A stretch of 61,738 bases of DNA. It comes from Clostridia bacterium. Lineage in GTDB: Bacteria; Bacillota; Clostridia; Christensenellales; Aristaeellaceae. The position numbers and the translations under genes are program-made. The notes under the pieces were generated by a model that did not search any database, was not told the origin of the DNA, and saw only the letters and a list, made by a program, of their open reading frames with translations. Location of the stretch: positions 1-61,738 of the forward strand of contig JAFROK010000011.1 of assembly GCA_017429695.1 (NCBI GenBank), read 5' to 3'. Shown here in pieces: positions 59,444 to 61,738 of the stretch. Each line of letters starts with the position of its first letter. Position 1 is the first letter of the stretch.

Positions 59444-59598
59444 GCTTCCGGAGAGGCGTAGCAAAGGAGCGTGAGACGACAGATTATTTGTGGATGATCC
59501 GTTGCATGAACGATGGACAGGATGATATAATTTTCCGGATGTCCCGATATGTGAAGGAAAATGCCGTATTCACAACAGAATCAGGGGGAAAACGCAAA

Positions 59599-59997
59599 AT
59601 GAAACGTGAACTGGGAATCGCACGGTGTGGCCTGGCTTGCTGCCTGTGCTCTGAAAACGTGAAATGCAAAGGCTGCAAACAGGACGGATTCCTGGACCTG
59701 TCCTGGTGTAAGGATGCCGAATGGTGCGAAAACCGGAAATGCTGTATTGCCAAAGGTGTTGATGGCTGCTGGGCATGCCAGGATGCTTCCTGCAGGAAAG
59801 GGCTTTTTGGCAGCAAGATCAAGGCGCTGGCCTTTACGGAATATGCGCGCCGGTATGGGACTGAAGCGCTGCTGGACCGGCTGGAAGCCAACGAAAAGGC
59901 TGGTATTGTATACCACAGGGAAGGAATTATGGGGGATTATGATGATTTTGAGAATCTTGAAGAACTGATTGAATATATTAAAACCGGGAAACGTTAA
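59599..59997 (+). CDS. Cysteine-rich DUF3795 protein
   Basis: ATG 59599 follows AGGGGG. The 132-residue protein has the DUF3795 pattern: RCGLACCLCSENVKCKGCKQDG, then WCKDAEWCENRKCCIAKG and GCWACQDASCRKG. In all about 13 cysteines lie in the first 70 residues, suggesting zinc or Fe-S binding. The helical end contains AFTEYARRYGTEALLDRLEANEKAGIVYH. The family is common in anaerobes and of unknown function. The upstream in-frame region (59353-59598) shows no conserved features and was excluded. The next gene, AlkD-like, starts 53 bp later. Confidence 0.82.
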   Translation: MKRELGIARCGLACCLCSENVKCKGCKQDGFLDLSWCKDAEWCENRKCCIAKGVDGCWACQDASCRKGLFGSKIKALAFTEYARRYGTEALLDRLEANEKAGIVYHREGIMGDYDDFENLEELIEYIKTGKR

Positions 59998-60050
59998 ATT
60001 ATCAGCATTCGGGACTTGGCAGAATGTGACTGGCGGGGAAGAGTATACCA

Positions 60051-60761
60051 ATGATTATTGATGAAATCAGGATGGAACTGAATAAATTCCGGGATATGAA
60101 ATACAGGGAGATGCAGGTTCGGATTATTCCAACGGTGAAATCGGACCGCATTATTGGTGTACGAACCCCGGAACTGCGGCAGATGGCTAAACAGTATGCG
60201 CAGGCCGGAGATGCCGACCTGTTCCTGAAGGACCTGCCGCATCGGTATTTTGAGGAGGACCAGCTGCATGCTTTTATTCTTTCCGGAATGAAAGACTATG
60301 GAGAATGCCTTACCGAACTGAACCGGTTCCTGCCGTACGTGGACAACTGGGCCACATGCGACCAGATGTCGCCGAAGGTGTTCAGAAAGCACCGGAGGGA
60401 ACTGCTGAACAGCATCCGGGAATGGATCGGATCGAAGGAAACCTATACAATCCGGTTCGGCATCGGGATGCTGATGGAACACTACCTGGACGGGGATTTT
60501 GATCCGGCGTACCTTGAGATGGTGGCAGGCGTGCGGTCTGGAGAATATTATGTGAATATGATGACGGCCTGGTATTTCGCCACGGCACTGGCGAAGCAGT
60601 ATGACGCTGCACTGCCATATATTGAGCAGCACCGGCTGGATGACTGGACCCATAATAAGGCAATTCAGAAAGCCATTGAGAGTTACCGGATTACACCAGA
60701 ACAGAAAGATTACCTGAGAACCCTGAAAACAACGGGGAAAGAACAAAGAAACAGGAGATGA
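60051..60761 (+). CDS. AlkD-like DNA alkylation repair protein
   Basis: A 236-residue helical-repeat protein of the DNA_alkylation (AlkD/AlkC) family: IIGVRTPELRQMAKQYA, DQLHAFILSGMKDYGE, the active-site region FLPYVDNWATCDQMSP with Trp-Ala-x-Cys-Asp, and YYVNMMTAWYFATALAKQYD. AlkD removes bulky or positively charged N3/N7 alkylpurines without base flipping. In the active-site region Trp and Asp are present as in AlkD. GGGGAAGAG lies upstream of the ATG. It probably shares a transcript with the downstream phosphotransferase gene (6-bp gap). Confidence 0.88.
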   Translation: MIIDEIRMELNKFRDMKYREMQVRIIPTVKSDRIIGVRTPELRQMAKQYAQAGDADLFLKDLPHRYFEEDQLHAFILSGMKDYGECLTELNRFLPYVDNWATCDQMSPKVFRKHRRELLNSIREWIGSKETYTIRFGIGMLMEHYLDGDFDPAYLEMVAGVRSGEYYVNMMTAWYFATALAKQYDAALPYIEQHRLDDWTHNKAIQKAIESYRITPEQKDYLRTLKTTGKEQRNRR

Positions 60762-60767
60762 ATCGGA

Positions 60768-61574
60768 TTGACGCGCTGGCCGGAACAAGTTGATCGGATT
60801 CCGGATTCCATTGCCGCCGTTATCGGCAAACGTGCCGGGACAATAGACGAGCGGGGAAAATCCGGGGCCCGGGTGATTCTTTTTGAAGATTATGTGCTGA
60901 AGATCCGCCCGGAAAACGGCTGGGATACGCAGGACACCCGGATCCTGAGATGGCTTGCGGGAAAGGCGCCTGTTCCGCAGGTGGCAGCCCATGCCGTGCA
61001 GGATGGGATGGACTGGCTGCTGATGACCCGGGTCAGAGGGAAGGTACTGTGCGATCCTTCCGTGATGGAAAACCCGACGTTGCTGCTGGACTGCATGGCG
61101 TCAGCGCTGCATACATTATGGGCCATCCCCGCAGAAAACTGTCCGTTTGAACGGACTGTGGCGGATAACCTGGCCAGTGCCGAGGCAACGATCCTGGCCG
61201 GACGGTTTGACGCTTCCGACTGCGAACCGGAGACCTTTGGCCCGGGCGGGTTTGAAGACCCGAAAGCCTTGGTGGAGTGGCTGAAAACCCATCTTCCGCC
61301 GCAGGACCGCGTGGTAACCCACGGCGATTTCTGCCTGCCGAACCTGTTCACGGACGGGAAACGGTTTGCCGGTTTTATTGACGTGGGCAATGCCGGAGCC
61401 GGTGACCGGTGGGCAGACCTGGCGCTGGGATGGCGGAGCCTGAAGCACAACAGCGACGGGCATTATGGCAAAGTATATCCGGATATCAATCCGGATGACC
61501 TGTTCCGGGCGGCCGGCGTTCCGAAAGATGAGGAAAAGCTGCGGTACTATATCCTGCTGGACGAACTGAACTGA
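60768..61574 (+). CDS. Aminoglycoside-phosphotransferase-like kinase (APH(3')-type)
   Basis: TTG 60768 is used: AGGAG lies 10 bases upstream and no in-frame ATG is near. The 268-residue protein has a kinase-like fold with YVLKIRPENG (ATP-binding Lys), the Brenner motif VVTHGDFCLPNLF (His-Gly-Asp and Asn) and GFIDVGNAGAGDRWADLAL (metal-binding Asp and the APH(3') tail signature). APH(3') enzymes phosphorylate kanamycin-type aminoglycosides. Chromosomal relatives often have other or weak substrates, so resistance cannot be claimed. The C-terminal YYILLDEL matches the usual family end. Confidence 0.82.
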   Translation: MTRWPEQVDRIPDSIAAVIGKRAGTIDERGKSGARVILFEDYVLKIRPENGWDTQDTRILRWLAGKAPVPQVAAHAVQDGMDWLLMTRVRGKVLCDPSVMENPTLLLDCMASALHTLWAIPAENCPFERTVADNLASAEATILAGRFDASDCEPETFGPGGFEDPKALVEWLKTHLPPQDRVVTHGDFCLPNLFTDGKRFAGFIDVGNAGAGDRWADLALGWRSLKHNSDGHYGKVYPDINPDDLFRAAGVPKDEEKLRYYILLDELN

Positions 61575-61589
61575 TCCAGTATGCGCCGG

Positions 61590-61738
61590 AAATAAACTGG
61601 TCACTTGACAGACTAAATGCAACTTTGCCAGGTTAAGTGCAACCGAAGAGCAAAGCGTTGTGGAAAGCGTGGAAAAATCGAAGATTTTCCCACCCTTACC
61701 ACAACAGACGACGATGGCGACGACGAGGAGAGACGGTA
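61590..61738 (+). mobile_element. Possible left end of an insertion sequence (IS21-like)
   Basis: The last 150 bp hold no gene. They contain CACTTGACA, then two near-repeats TAAATGCAAC and TAAGTGCAAC about 20 bp apart, and a large imperfect palindrome. IS21-family elements have multiple repeated terminal sequences and often a stem-loop before istA. No transposase is in view because the window ends, so the assignment is tentative. Confidence 0.35.
61657..61705. repeat. 23-bp imperfect inverted repeat
   Basis: The arms at 61657-61679 and 61683-61705 match at 20 of 23 positions around a GAA loop; they begin GTTGTGG and end CCACAAC. As RNA or single-stranded DNA this is a strong hairpin. Confidence 0.85.

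Noticed and set aside
59353-59598. N-terminal extension of the DUF3795 protein
   Set aside because: The extra codons overlap the GPH promoter region, show no conserved features, and a ribosome site supports ATG 59599.

Overview
The window looks like a chromosome segment of a rumen or gut Clostridia-type Firmicute (an Aristaeella/Christensenellales-like organism is my guess, not proven). Reasons: strong AGGAGG ribosome-binding sites, a T-box leader, an ECF transporter, an acyl-CoA dehydratase/activase operon, GGDEF proteins, and mostly GC-rich coding sequence. I see no tRNA, rRNA or CRISPR array.

Layout. 1-1560: remnant of an IS110-family element with a long structured non-coding tail. 1565-12296: an AT-rich surface-polysaccharide operon. 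It holds a hexapeptide acyltransferase, an asparagine-synthetase homologue, a flippase, a LicD/LicC-like pair, UDP-glucose dehydrogenase, a WlbC/WlbB/WlbA-like set for an amino-uronic acid sugar, and a nucleotidyltransferase. Glycosyltransferases and a polymerase are absent, so the rest of the locus probably lies left of the window. 12305-13774 (minus strand): a fusion of an XRE helix-turn-helix to a UDP-glucose-dehydrogenase-like domain that has lost most catalytic residues; I read it as a sugar-nucleotide-sensing regulator. 13889-19607: a compact peptide (RiPP-type) locus with a radical SAM/SPASM enzyme, two related small precursors, a soluble S26-type Ser/His peptidase, an ABC exporter, an HPr-kinase-like/PqqD fusion and a PPP phosphatase. 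19667-23608: a BspA/DUF285 repeat surface protein, a YcaQ-like glycosylase and an NAD-dependent epimerase-like protein, plus a tandem array of a dispersed 27-bp repeat.

23786-29725: a Suv3-like helicase, then a T-box-controlled TrpP-type ECF transporter with its own two ATPases and EcfT. 30208-33460: a DUF4342 protein, an OmpR-type two-component system and a PspC protein. 33529-39928: a sodium:alanine symporter, pseudouridine synthase, secreted SH3 protein, lipoprotein, diguanylate cyclase and a class V PLP enzyme carrying a lipoprotein signal peptide. 39999-43906 (minus): a four-gene 2-hydroxyacyl-CoA dehydratase/activase-type operon ending in a degenerate E2-like acyltransferase. 44110-48356 (minus): a VanX-like dipeptidase, DUF819 permease and polar amino-acid ABC transporter. 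48568-51405: a GGDEF protein and a MATE exporter. 51395-59330: a carbohydrate module (1197-residue toroid/Big/GH43 hydrolase, aldo/keto reductase, SLC13-like permease, cupin, GPH symporter) with two near-identical promoters. 59599-61574: DUF3795, AlkD-like and aminoglycoside-phosphotransferase-like proteins. 61590-61738: what looks like the end of another insertion sequence.

The most unusual parts are the helix-turn-helix/dehydrogenase pseudoenzyme and the adjacent peptide locus, whose start carries a strong promoter divergent from that regulator. All family assignments come from reading motifs by eye, without database searches.
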